A program made the position numbers and the translations under genes. Below are positions 8,966 through 16,892 of a stretch of DNA of 34,002 bases, piece after piece. Location of the stretch: NCBI RefSeq assembly GCF_001544495.1, contig NZ_FCNZ02000038.1, positions 1-34,002 on the forward strand. The letters are read 5' to 3'. The stretch's first letter is position 1. Every line of letters starts with the position of its first letter. Source of the DNA: Caballeronia telluris (GTDB taxonomy: Bacteria; Pseudomonadota; Gammaproteobacteria; Burkholderiales; Burkholderiaceae). The notes under the pieces were generated by a model that had not been told where the DNA came from, ran no database searches, and worked only from the letters and a program-made list of their open reading frames with translations.

Positions 8966-8994
8966 TTGCCTGAAAATCATTAGATATCTAATAT
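8966..8994 (+). promoter_or_regulatory. Sigma70-type promoter of the dioxygenase operon
   Basis: TTGCCT (8966-8971) and TAATAT (8989-8994) are separated by exactly 17 bp, a good -35/-10 pair. The start of transcription would fall near 9000, about 70 bases before the reductase ATG. The perfect palindrome at 8979-8992 fills the spacer and overlaps the -10 box. Confidence 0.7.
8979..8992. promoter_or_regulatory. Probable MarR operator O2 (ATTAGATATCTAAT)
   Basis: This is a perfect 14-bp palindrome, nearly identical to the site at 7447-7460. Its position over the spacer and -10 element is that of a repressor operator: bound protein would block polymerase. The likely ligand-responsive repressor is the MarR protein encoded at 6722-7309. 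Confidence 0.78.
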
Positions 8995-9071
8995 AAAGTC
9001 ATAGTGATCGAGTCGAGGCATGGCGCGGTCGAATGAGGCGAGAACAGACGCAAAGCGCGGGAGCAGGTGCA

Positions 9072-10034
9072 ATGAACGACGAACTGTCTTTCAGGACACT
9101 CGTGGTGACGAAGAAGGACCGGGTGGCGGAGGGCATCTCCCGTTTCGAACTACGAGATGTAGCCGGGCGCGAGTTGCCGGCTTTCACTGCAGGCGCGCAT
9201 CTCACCGTGCGCGTGCCGAACGGCGCGAACCGCAACTATTCGCTGTGCAACGACCCGGCCGAAACCGACCGTTACGTGATCGCTGTCAAGCGCGATACGG
9301 CCGGCCGAGGCGGTTCGATCAGCATGACCGATGATCTGGCCGAAGGCGACCATATCGAGGTTTCCGAGCCGCGCAACGAGTTCGGCCTCAGCGATCGGGC
9401 GCGCAGCTTCGTGTTCGTCGCGGGGGGCATCGGCATCACGCCGGTGCTGTCGATGATGCGTCATCTCAAGGCTACCGCCGGCCCGCGCTTTAAGCTGTAT
9501 TACGTGTCGCGCAGCCCCGAAACGACCGCGTTTCTCGATGAGCTGTCGAATCCGGAATGGAAGCCGCACGTGGTGATTCACCACGACCACGGCGATCTCG
9601 CCAATGCATTCGACTTCTGGCCGATCTTCGAAAAGCCCGGCAGCGGCGCGCATGTCTACTGCTGCGGCCCGCGGGCGCTGATGGACGGCGTGCGCGACAT
9701 GACGGGTCACTGGCCGACCGGCACGGTGCACTTCGAGAGCTTCGGCGTGGATCAGTCGCGTGCGGCGGAGAACACGGTGTTCAGCGTGAAGCTCGAACGC
9801 TCGGGCTGCAGCTTTGACATTCCGAAGGACCGCTCGATCCTCGAAATCCTGCGCGACAACGGCATCCGCGCGCCAAGTTCATGCGAAAGCGGCACGTGCG
9901 GATCATGCCGCACGACGCTGTGCGCGGGCGAGGCGGACCATCGCGACATGGTGCTCGGCGACGACGAAAAGCGCGATCAGATCATGATCTGCGTTTCGCG
10001 TGCGAAGAGCGGGGAACTGGTACTCGATCTTTGA
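9072..10034 (+). CDS. ophA1: Phthalate dioxygenase reductase (PDR/VanB type)
   Basis: The 320-residue protein has the order flavin domain, NAD domain, plant-type ferredoxin, as in phthalate dioxygenase reductase. RNYSLCNDPAE (residues 54-64) is the FMN-binding motif, GGIGITPVLSM (118-128) and CCGP (197-200) mark the NADH domain, and C271, C276, C279 and C307 are the 2Fe-2S ligands. It passes electrons from NADH to the Rieske oxygenase encoded next. I chose ATG at 9072 because GGGAG precedes it and the preceding in-frame residues look non-coding; an upstream start at 9033 is unlikely. The next gene begins 19 bases downstream, so the two are co-transcribed from the promoter at 8966. Confidence 0.92.
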   Translation: MNDELSFRTLVVTKKDRVAEGISRFELRDVAGRELPAFTAGAHLTVRVPNGANRNYSLCNDPAETDRYVIAVKRDTAGRGGSISMTDDLAEGDHIEVSEPRNEFGLSDRARSFVFVAGGIGITPVLSMMRHLKATAGPRFKLYYVSRSPETTAFLDELSNPEWKPHVVIHHDHGDLANAFDFWPIFEKPGSGAHVYCCGPRALMDGVRDMTGHWPTGTVHFESFGVDQSRAAENTVFSVKLERSGCSFDIPKDRSILEILRDNGIRAPSSCESGTCGSCRTTLCAGEADHRDMVLGDDEKRDQIMICVSRAKSGELVLDL

Positions 10035-10053
10035 AATATCTGGAGACGCAACG

Positions 10054-11379
10054 ATGCTTACGCATGAAGAAAACGAATTGCTGTGCCGTGTAGAAGGCGA
10101 TGCGCCGATGGGCCAGTTGATGCGTCGTCACTGGACGCCGGTATGTCTCATCGAGGAAGTCAGCGAACCGGACGGCGCGCCCGTCAAGGCACGCGTTTTT
10201 GGAGAGGACCTTGTCGTGTTCCGAGACACCGACGGCAACGTCGGCGTGATGGACGAATACTGTCCGCATCGGCGTGTTTCGCTGGTGTATGGCCGCAATG
10301 AGGACTGCGGTCTGCGCTGTCTCTATCACGGGTGGAAGATGGACGTGAAGGGCAACGTGATCGAAATGGTCTCCGAGCCTTCGTGCAGCGACATGACGAA
10401 GAAGGTCAAGCACAAGGCGTACGAAACGAAGGAATGGGGCGGCTTCGTATGGGCGTACATGGGACCGCAGGATGCCATCCCCGACTTCGTACCGCCCGCG
10501 TGGGCGCCGACCGAAGATACGCGCGTGAGCATCGCAAAGGCGATCCTGCCGTGCAACTGGGCGCAGATTCTCGAAGGCGCGATCGACTCCGCGCATAGTT
10601 CCAGCCTGCATTCGTCGGACTTCGTGCCGGCGCGCGTCGGCGGAGCGGAGGCAACCTCGAAAAACTGGTTGCGCCCTTCGACCGACAAGGCGCCGCGCCT
10701 TCAGGTGCATCGCACGGAATTTGGCTTTCGCTACGCCGCATTGCGTCGTCCGATCCAGAACGCCGCCACGCATGATTACGTGCGCTCGACCGTGTTCGTC
10801 GCGCCCGCCACTGCGCTGATCCCGCCGAACAATCTGTACAACGTCGCGAATATCAACGTACCGTGCGATGACACCAGTACCGCGTTCTACTTCATGGCGT
10901 GGGGTCATCCGGACAAGACGCCCGAAACCGAAACCTGGCGCAAGTTCCTGGGTCAGCAGGTGGGCATCGATCTGGACTCGTTCTATCGTCCGCTGCGCAA
11001 TCACAATAACCGCTTCTGGCAGGACCGCGAGGCGATGAAATCGGGCAACTTCACCGGCATCAAGGGCTTCCCGAACCAGGACATCGCGATGTGGCTGACC
11101 ATGGGCCCTATCGCGGATCGCACCGAAGAACGGCTCGGCGCGAGCGATGTCGCCGTGGTCGAATTCCGCCGCCGCATGCTCGATGCGCTGAAGGCCTTTG
11201 AGGCGGGTGAAGTGGCGATCGGCACGGGCGAAAACGCGGTTCCGCGCAGCGTGTGCTCGTTCCAGGCGATGGTGCCGAAAGACACCGACTGGAAGCAATA
11301 CGCCGCGCACCCGGTATGGGTGGAGCGTGCCGAAGATGCGTCGCCGGAACTCGAATCGAACTATCAGGTTCAGGTGTGA
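10054..11379 (+). CDS. ophA2: Phthalate 4,5-dioxygenase oxygenase component (Rieske)
   Basis: The 441-residue protein has a Rieske centre with C70-P-H72 and C89-x2-H92, and a mononuclear iron site in NWAQILEGAIDSAHSSSLH (D178, H181, H186 as likely ligands). The length and these blocks fit the homomultimeric phthalate 4,5-dioxygenase group, which forms cis-4,5-dihydrodiol of phthalate using the reductase just upstream. Related Rieske enzymes act on other aromatic acids, so substrate rests on the neighbours: a Gfo/Idh-type dehydrogenase and a 4,5-dihydroxyphthalate-type decarboxylase. GGAG lies nine bases before ATG 10054; an in-frame GTG at 10000 falls inside the reductase gene. Its stop overlaps the next ATG by one base (TGATG). 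Confidence 0.92.
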   Translation: MLTHEENELLCRVEGDAPMGQLMRRHWTPVCLIEEVSEPDGAPVKARVFGEDLVVFRDTDGNVGVMDEYCPHRRVSLVYGRNEDCGLRCLYHGWKMDVKGNVIEMVSEPSCSDMTKKVKHKAYETKEWGGFVWAYMGPQDAIPDFVPPAWAPTEDTRVSIAKAILPCNWAQILEGAIDSAHSSSLHSSDFVPARVGGAEATSKNWLRPSTDKAPRLQVHRTEFGFRYAALRRPIQNAATHDYVRSTVFVAPATALIPPNNLYNVANINVPCDDTSTAFYFMAWGHPDKTPETETWRKFLGQQVGIDLDSFYRPLRNHNNRFWQDREAMKSGNFTGIKGFPNQDIAMWLTMGPIADRTEERLGASDVAVVEFRRRMLDALKAFEAGEVAIGTGENAVPRSVCSFQAMVPKDTDWKQYAAHPVWVERAEDASPELESNYQVQV

Positions 11380-12551
11380 TGGAGACGATCCGACTCGGCA
11401 TCGCGGGACTCGGCCGCGCCTTTTCGCTGATGCTGCCGACCTTCCTCGGCGACGCGCGCGTGCGGCTCGTGGCCGCCTGCGATCCGCGCGAGGCGGCGCG
11501 CAAGCAGTTCGAAGCGGATTTCGATGCGCCGACCTTCGACGACATCGACGCGCTCGCCCGCGGGCCGGACATCGATGCGATCTACATCGCCAGTCCGCAT
11601 CAGTTTCATGCGGCGCATACGCGGATTGCGGCGGCGCACGGCAAGCATGTGCTGGTCGAGAAGCCGATGGCGCTGTCGCTTGCCGAATGCGACGACATGA
11701 TCGACGCATGCCGCACGGCCAACGTGCATCTGATCGTCGGCCATTGTCACAGCTTCGATGCACCGTATCTGCGTACGCGTGAACTGATCGCATCGGGTGC
11801 GTTCGGCGACGTGAAGATGATTCACGCGCTCAATTTCACCGACTATCTGTATCGGCCGCGTCGGCCCGAGGAACTGAAGACGGAAGAAGGCGGCGGCGCG
11901 GTATTCAGCCAGGCGGCGCATCAGGTGGATATCGTGCGCATGCTCGCGGGCAGCCGTGCGACGCGCATTCGCGCCGCGGTCGGCAACTGGGATGCGGCGC
12001 GTCCCACCGAAGGCGCCTATACCGCGACGCTGTGGTTCGAGAACGGCGCGTTCGCCACACTCTCGTACAACGGCTATGCCCACTTCGATTCGGATGAATG
12101 GATCGGATGGATCGGCGAGATGGGACAGGCGCGCAGCCCGGACGAATACGGCGTGGCGCGCCGAAAGCTCTCGCAGGTGGCGTCGCGCGAAGAGGAAGCA
12201 CGTCTGAAAGCAGCGGGCACGTACGGCGGAAACGCTTACACGTCTGCATCGCAAGGAGCCGATGCGCGCAGCCACCAGCACTTCGGTCCTCTGATTGTGT
12301 CGTGCGAACGCGCCGACTTGCGGCCGATGCCGGAGGCGATCGTGGTGTACAGCGATGAACGGCGCGAACGCATCGAACTCGATGCGCCGCGCGTGCCGCG
12401 CGCCGAAGTGATCGACGAGCTGATCGGCGCCGTGCATGGCGGCGTCGCGCCGCTGCATGACGGCGAGTGGGCGCGCGGCACGCTCGAAATCTGTCTCGCG
12501 ATGCTGCGTTCGAGCGCGCAAGCGTGCGATGTCGTCATCGGAAAAAAATAA
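11379..12551 (+). CDS. ophB: Phthalate 4,5-cis-dihydrodiol dehydrogenase (Gfo/Idh/MocA family)
   Basis: This 390-residue protein starts with a Rossmann fold (IRLGIAGLGRAFS, glycines at residues 7-12) and has the family motif VEKPMALSLAECDDMI (EKP at 94-96), then the alpha/beta substrate domain with GGGAVFSQAAHQVDIVRML. The Pht4/OphB dihydrodiol dehydrogenase belongs to this family. In this operon the protein should oxidise the dihydrodiol to 4,5-dihydroxyphthalate with NAD(P)+. ATG at 11379 overlaps the dioxygenase stop and so is translationally coupled; longer in-frame starts lie within the dioxygenase gene. Gfo/Idh proteins act on many substrates, so the specific role depends on context. 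Confidence 0.87.
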   Translation: METIRLGIAGLGRAFSLMLPTFLGDARVRLVAACDPREAARKQFEADFDAPTFDDIDALARGPDIDAIYIASPHQFHAAHTRIAAAHGKHVLVEKPMALSLAECDDMIDACRTANVHLIVGHCHSFDAPYLRTRELIASGAFGDVKMIHALNFTDYLYRPRRPEELKTEEGGGAVFSQAAHQVDIVRMLAGSRATRIRAAVGNWDAARPTEGAYTATLWFENGAFATLSYNGYAHFDSDEWIGWIGEMGQARSPDEYGVARRKLSQVASREEEARLKAAGTYGGNAYTSASQGADARSHQHFGPLIVSCERADLRPMPEAIVVYSDERRERIELDAPRVPRAEVIDELIGAVHGGVAPLHDGEWARGTLEICLAMLRSSAQACDVVIGKK

Positions 12552-12566
12552 ACAGGATAATTGAAT

Positions 12567-13559
12567 ATGGTAAAGCTCAATCTTTCGATCGCGGTAGGCA
12601 ATTACGATCGCATGCGGCCGCTCGTCGATGGCGAAGTGCAGATCGACGGCGTCGATCCGGTCTTCATGCTTCAGGACCCGGAAGAGATCTTCTTTCGCGC
12701 CTTCCGTCATGCGGACTACGACATCTGCGAACTCTCGCTGTCCAGCTATAGCGTGAAGACGGCCGCGGGTACGAGTCCGTATATCGGCGTACCGATTTTT
12801 CCGTCGCGTGCGTTTCGCCATACATCGATCTACGTGCGCAACGATCGCGATATCAAGACGCCGTCCGATTTGAAGGGCAAGCGTATCGGCGTGCCGGAGT
12901 ATCAACTGACGGCCAACGTGTGGGCGCGCTTGTTTCTCGAAGAAGATCACGGACTGAAGGCGTCGGACGTGACATGGATTCGCGGCGGCTATGAAGAAAC
13001 GGGGCGTCTGGAGAAGATCAATCTCAGGTTGCCCGACGACGTGCGGCTCGAAAATGCGCCCGAGGACAAGACCATTTCCGGCATGCTCGCATCCGGCGAT
13101 ATCGACGCGCTGATCGGGCCGCGTGCGCCCTCGTGCTTCACGAACGGCCATCCGAACGTGAAGTATCTGTTCGACGATCCGCAGAAAGCGGCCGCCGACT
13201 GGTACGGCCGCACGAAGCTGTTTCCGATCATGCATCTGCTGGGCGTGCGGCGCTCGCTCGCGGAACAACATCCGTGGCTGCCGGGCGCGGTGGCGAAGGC
13301 CTTCGAAAGGAGCAAGGCGATCGCGCTCGCCAAACTGAGCGACACGTCCGCGACCAAGGTGACACTGCCTTTCGTCGAAGAACAATTGCGCAATGCGCGC
13401 CGTCTGATGGGGCACGACTTCTGGCCGTATGGCTTCGAGCCGAACCGCCACGTGCTGTCGCGCTTTCTGAAGCGGCATCACGAGGAAGGCCTGTCGAGCC
13501 GTCTGCTGCAACCGGAGGAACTGTTTCATCCCGCGACGCTCGAGAGCTTCAAGATCTAG
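12567..13559 (+). CDS. ophC: 4,5-dihydroxyphthalate decarboxylase
   Basis: The 330-residue product has the whole-length pattern of Pht5/OphC decarboxylases, which share the fold of periplasmic NMT1-like binding proteins but act in the cytoplasm; there is no signal peptide. Visible blocks are LSIAVGNYDRMRPLVDGEV, DICELSLSSYS, IGVPIFPSRAFRHTSIYVR and GKRIGVPEYQLTANVW. It removes CO2 from 4,5-dihydroxyphthalate to give protocatechuate, which enters ring cleavage elsewhere; no protocatechuate genes are in this window. ATG at 12567 has AGGA about nine bases upstream and follows the dehydrogenase by 15 bases. It is the last gene of the operon. Confidence 0.92.
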   Translation: MVKLNLSIAVGNYDRMRPLVDGEVQIDGVDPVFMLQDPEEIFFRAFRHADYDICELSLSSYSVKTAAGTSPYIGVPIFPSRAFRHTSIYVRNDRDIKTPSDLKGKRIGVPEYQLTANVWARLFLEEDHGLKASDVTWIRGGYEETGRLEKINLRLPDDVRLENAPEDKTISGMLASGDIDALIGPRAPSCFTNGHPNVKYLFDDPQKAAADWYGRTKLFPIMHLLGVRRSLAEQHPWLPGAVAKAFERSKAIALAKLSDTSATKVTLPFVEEQLRNARRLMGHDFWPYGFEPNRHVLSRFLKRHHEEGLSSRLLQPEELFHPATLESFKI

Positions 13560-13656
13560 CAGGACCCGCGGCGCTTTCCGCGTCGCATTTCCATGCATTC
13601 GATGCGCTGTGGAGACCGGTGCATCGAACCGCCCGAACCAATCGCAAGTCACGACA

Positions 13657-13773
13657 ATGAAAATAACTACGATCGCCTCGCTGATCGCGGCGGCGCGGGC
13701 TTGCGCGTCCGCGAATGCTAGCGCGCAAGGTTCTGTCACGCTGTACGGGATTCTCGATGTCGGTATCGAATAA
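13657..13773 (+). pseudogene. Truncated Gram-negative porin N-terminus (38 codons)
   Basis: The frame encodes a signal peptide ending in ASA, then QGSVTLYGILDVGIE and TAA. AQ-SSVTLYGxxDxGI is the classic first beta strand of Burkholderia-type porins. The rest of the barrel is missing and the sequence switches to unrelated, inverted DNA right after the stop. It follows the phthalate operon, where an intact porin for substrate entry would make sense, but that link is inference. Confidence 0.72.
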
Positions 13774-13788
13774 CAGCACCCGGGCAGC

Positions 13789-13917
13789 GTCGGTTTTAGT
13801 CGTCTGCAATGCAAGGTTGCCAGTGCGAATCCGCGACAGGTCCAGCAGATCGTCGATGATTTTTGCCTGGCTCACCGCTGCCCGCGTGATTGCCTCCGAG
13901 GCTTCGCGGATTTCCGG
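13789..13917 (-). pseudogene. Histidine kinase HisKA-region fragment
   Basis: The minus strand reads EIREASEAITRAAVSQAKII then DDLLDLSRIRTGNLALQ, the second dimerisation helix of a hybrid sensor kinase. The phospho-accepting His helix and the ATPase domain are missing on either side. It is a scrap between the porin stub and unidentified sequence. A C-terminal scrap of a kinase of this type lies at 6085-6307 in the opposite orientation. Confidence 0.6.
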
Positions 13918-14384
13918 AATGTCACGTGTGATGTCGCAGGCTGGCACGAAGGTGAGCGCGCTCGGAAAAATCGGCTGCACGACACCGTTGATCTGCGTGT
14001 AGCGCCCCGAGATGATCCACGATGGTTTGACCGCCCCCGCGGGCGCGCCCGTCCGGGTATCGGGAGCAAGTCCGAGTTGATTGTATAGCCAAAGAATCCT
14101 GCCGATGTCGGCTCTAACGTCCGTCACGCAATCTCGACACCATCAACGTAAAGATCGTTCGTGCCAACCTCAGCGCGCTTGGCCTTGCAGACTCGCAGTC
14201 GCTAAGTGCGGCTCAGGTCAGCTCGGCGACTACCGCCGCGGCTGCCGCGCTCGCCAACGACCGTACCAAGGCCGCGCAAGTCGTCACGCTCGACCAGTTG
14301 TGCAGCGGGGAAACGGTCAAGTACGCTTGGTCGACAGGTTCAAGCCAAGATCCATTTGCGACATCACCACACCTCATCCGTTGA
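13918..14384. other. Unidentified coding-like fragments
   Basis: Two pieces look protein-like but cannot be named. On the minus strand (13918-14127) the frame reads ILWLYNQLGLAPDTRTGAPA and then PSWIISGRYTQINGVVQPIF. On the plus strand (14127-14384) an open frame without its own start reads INVKIVRANLSALGLADSQS, then an Ala-rich helix and VVTLDQLCSGE, to a TGA at 14382. Both appear truncated and end near each other, suggesting a junction of two sources around 14127. Confidence 0.35.
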
Positions 14385-14956
14385 GCCCGTTTCAAGCGTA
14401 ATTCATTCCGGCCATCGTTGGGAGAGTTATGCAGACCTTCCGTTACCGCTACATCAACTGAATATGGCGGCACGAGGCTTGCCGCATCACCGAGTAACTG
14501 CTTCGAAGGTCGACGTTCCGTCGACGGTATCGGTACACGGCATGGCTGCAGGCCCTCGGAAGCGGCCGTAGCTTCGTGCCACCCCGGTAGTCCACTCTGG
14601 GTCGGGCAGAGCCATTCATAACTTGCACGGTCCCTCGTGTCCCGCGGAAACAGCGCGAGCAGCTGCACTACCTGGATGCAGGGTGAGGCTGCTTGTCGGA
14701 CGGCAGCGCGACCGGCCCCTGGCCGCGCGGCCAGGAAGCGACATTCGACGACGTTACCTACATCGTCAATTTACGTACGTTGTGGTGTACAGCGACTCTC
14801 ATAATAGGAGAAGTCCAATCGATGCCCAATACGACGCGCGAGCGTACGGCGCGACTCTTGCGGCTTCACTAGGAATCGAATGGCGAAGGTGGTCAAGAAG
14901 CTCGTTCTTGAAGGCGAAGGAATAGCTTTGCTGTCGAGACGCTCCATAGGTTGCCT
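14385..14956. other. Gene-poor stretch with possible LysR tail
   Basis: No convincing gene is seen. Around 14880-14946 the plus frame reads VVKKLVLEGEGIALLSRRSI, which resembles the effector-domain end of LysR regulators, but the frame then degenerates; I regard this as a possible scrap. An 18-bp perfect GC-rich palindrome lies at 14718-14735. Confidence 0.3.
14718..14735. repeat. 18-bp perfect palindrome CCTGGCCGCGCGGCCAGG
   Basis: The sequence equals its own reverse complement and could fold as a 7-bp stem with a GCGC loop. No T-tract follows, so it is not a standard terminator. It lies within gene-poor sequence, and no role is evident. Confidence 0.5.
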
Positions 14957-14988
14957 CGCATTATGCGAAACTTGCATAACCATATGCA
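14957..14988. promoter_or_regulatory. Paired palindromes upstream of the symporter gene
   Basis: Two dyads lie five bases apart: CGCATTATGCG (14957-14967) and TGCATA-ACCA-TATGCA (14973-14988), each perfect. They share GCAT/ATGC half sites in an AT-richer stretch about 140-170 bases before the symporter ATG. They may be tandem operators of the asparagine/aspartate cluster. No regulator gene is adjacent, so the protein is unknown. Confidence 0.5.
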
Positions 14989-15126
14989 GGACTAGCATTC
15001 ACCTTTATTTTAGCTTCCCTAAGATTCCGTCCAGACAGAAAAGCGCCGCTGGATCGACGGCGTTCCACCCCCGAGCGCGCAGCGGTCGCAACCGGCCCAA
15101 GACGCGCCATCCTTGGACGGAGACAA

Positions 15127-16416
15127 ATGAAAAATCGCCTCACGCTTTACATTCTGGCTGGCATGGTGCTCGGCGTGGCTGTCGGCTACGTCTGCCATCG
15201 GTCGGCTGCGGATGCGGCTCAAGCAAAGGCCATTGCTGGCTACTTCTCGATCGTCACCGATATCTTCCTGCGCCTCGTGAAGATGATCATTGCGCCGCTG
15301 GTCCTGGCTACGCTCGTCTCCGGCCTCGCCGGCATGGAGGGTACGAGCGATGTGCGCCGAATCGGGTTGAGGTCGATCGGATGGTTCCTGTGCGCGTCGC
15401 TGTTCTCGCTTGCGCTCGGCCTCTTCCTCGCGGACCTGTTTCAGCCGGGCGCGGGATTGCACTTGACCCAGACGAGCGCCGACGTGGCGACCGGCCTCAA
15501 CACCGGCGGCCTGAACTTCAAGGACTTCGTGACGCACGCGTTTCCCACCAGCATCCTCGATGCGATGGCGCGCAATGACATCCTCCAGATCCTCGTCTTT
15601 TCCGTACTGTTCGGCATCGTGCTGAGTGTGATCAAGTCGGACCCGCGCGTGACGCCGTTGATCGCCGCCGTGGAGGGGCTCGTGCCCGCCATGCTGAAGC
15701 TGACCGACTACGTGATGCGACTCGCCCCGCTCGGTGTCTTCGGTGCGCTCGCCTCCGCGATCACGGTGCACGGGCTCGACGTGCTGATGACCTACGGTAA
15801 GCTCATCGGCAGCTTTTATGCCGGTCTCGCGCTTTTGTGGACCGCGCTCATCCTGGTCGGCTATGCTTTTCTCGGCAACCCGATCTGGGCGCTGCTGAAG
15901 GCGATCCGCGAACCCGCGATGCTCGCTTTCTCGACGGCGAGCAGCGAGGCCGCGTATCCGCGTCTGACCGAGAAGCTCGAAGAATTCGGCGTCGACAAGA
16001 AGGTGGTCGGCTTCACCTTGCCGCTCGGGTATGCGTTCAATCTCGATGGCTCGATGATGTATCAGGCGTTCGCGGCAATTTTCATCGCACAGGCGTTCGG
16101 TATCGATATGCCGCTCGGCACGCAAATCCTCATGTTGCTCGTCCTCATGGTCAGCAGCAAGGGGATGGCTGGTGTCGCGCGAGGCTCGGTGGTAGTCGTC
16201 GCGGCCGTGGCGCCGATGTTCCACCTGCCGCCTTCGGGCGTGGTGCTGGTGCTCGCCATCGATCAGATACTCGACATGGGACGCACTGCGACGAACGTGA
16301 TTGGCAACAGCATTGCCACGGCGGTCATCGCCAAGTGGGAAGTCCGGCGCGCGGTGCGGGAACAGCGTGTTGCACAGGCGGTCACGTTCGGCCAGTTCGA
16401 AGGCGAGCCGAAATGA
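15127..16416 (+). CDS. Dicarboxylate/amino acid:cation symporter (DAACS), probably aspartate uptake
   Basis: The 429-residue membrane protein fits the GltP/DctA family: KNRLTLYILAGMVLGVAVGY in the first helix, FLRLVKMIIAPLVLATLVSG, the re-entrant serine-rich loop with FSTASSEAAYPR, and the transport motif GYAFNLDGSMMYQ (related to NMDGT). The family imports aspartate, glutamate or C4-dicarboxylates with protons or sodium ions through the inner membrane. GGAG precedes the ATG. The next frames encode an aspartate racemase remnant, aspartase and exported asparaginase, so aspartate is the likely cargo, though fumarate or succinate cannot be excluded. The final codons overlap the racemase start (ATGA). 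Confidence 0.9.
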   Translation: MKNRLTLYILAGMVLGVAVGYVCHRSAADAAQAKAIAGYFSIVTDIFLRLVKMIIAPLVLATLVSGLAGMEGTSDVRRIGLRSIGWFLCASLFSLALGLFLADLFQPGAGLHLTQTSADVATGLNTGGLNFKDFVTHAFPTSILDAMARNDILQILVFSVLFGIVLSVIKSDPRVTPLIAAVEGLVPAMLKLTDYVMRLAPLGVFGALASAITVHGLDVLMTYGKLIGSFYAGLALLWTALILVGYAFLGNPIWALLKAIREPAMLAFSTASSEAAYPRLTEKLEEFGVDKKVVGFTLPLGYAFNLDGSMMYQAFAAIFIAQAFGIDMPLGTQILMLLVLMVSSKGMAGVARGSVVVVAAVAPMFHLPPSGVVLVLAIDQILDMGRTATNVIGNSIATAVIAKWEVRRAVREQRVAQAVTFGQFEGEPK

Positions 16417-16892
16417 GCGACGGCAACCAGACGAGCGTGCGAAAGTTCGGCGTCGTCGGCGGGCTCGGGCCGCTCGCGAGCGCGGACGTCTTCTTCAAGC
16501 TGATCAAGTCGATGCCCGCGCGAGCGACGGCGAGCATTTCGGTGCCATCTTCGTGCAGCATTCCGGGGTTCCGATGCAGGCAGTGAGACGTTGTCGCGAA
16601 GAAAGCTGTCCATCTTCGATTTAACAGCTTCGAGAAGCGCGGCGTGACGACCAGGCAGTGCCAGGAGGATATCGTCGCCGCGATGAATGGGTTGATCGCC
16701 GAGGGCGTCGAGGTGATCATCCTCGGATGTACCGAATTGCCGCTCTTGTTTCCGCTGACTGATTTCACCAGGCGAAACGGCGCGCGCGTGCGACTGATCG
16801 ACCCGACCGACGTGCTTGCAAGACAGTGCGTCGCGTATGTGAGCGCAGCGGCTGCGCCAACCGCATCCCGCTGCTCGCAGCAACCTGAATAG
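16413..16892 (+). pseudogene. Aspartate/glutamate racemase, broken
   Basis: The frame starts at ATG 16413 inside the symporter stop and shows the racemase N-terminus KFGVVGGLGPLASADVFFKL. After MPARA the family match (SDGEHFGAIFVQHSG) continues in another frame, so a frameshift lies near 16525. The middle of the protein is largely absent: by about 16630 the match is already at FEKRGVTTRQCQEDIVAAMN, and the C-terminal catalytic block VIILGCTELPLLFP follows. Only about 160 codons remain of a protein usually near 230. The first catalytic Cys region is lost. The intact gene would interconvert D- and L-aspartate for the aspartase downstream. Confidence 0.85.

Noticed and set aside
9982..11793. A 603-codon minus-strand frame over the Rieske oxygenase
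   Set aside because: Same cause: it mirrors the codon positions of ophA2 and shows no family similarity.
13561..13590. Hairpin GCGGCGC/GCGTCGC after ophC as a terminator
   Set aside because: The stem is short with a G-T pair and no T-tract follows.
11370..13814. An 814-codon open frame on the minus strand over ophB-ophC
   Set aside because: It is antisense to two clear enzyme genes, has Arg/His-rich low-pattern sequence and no family motif; high-GC codon bias keeps this frame open.
15019..16224. A 401-codon minus-strand frame over the symporter
   Set aside because: Its charged, repetitive composition reflects the antisense of membrane-helix codons.
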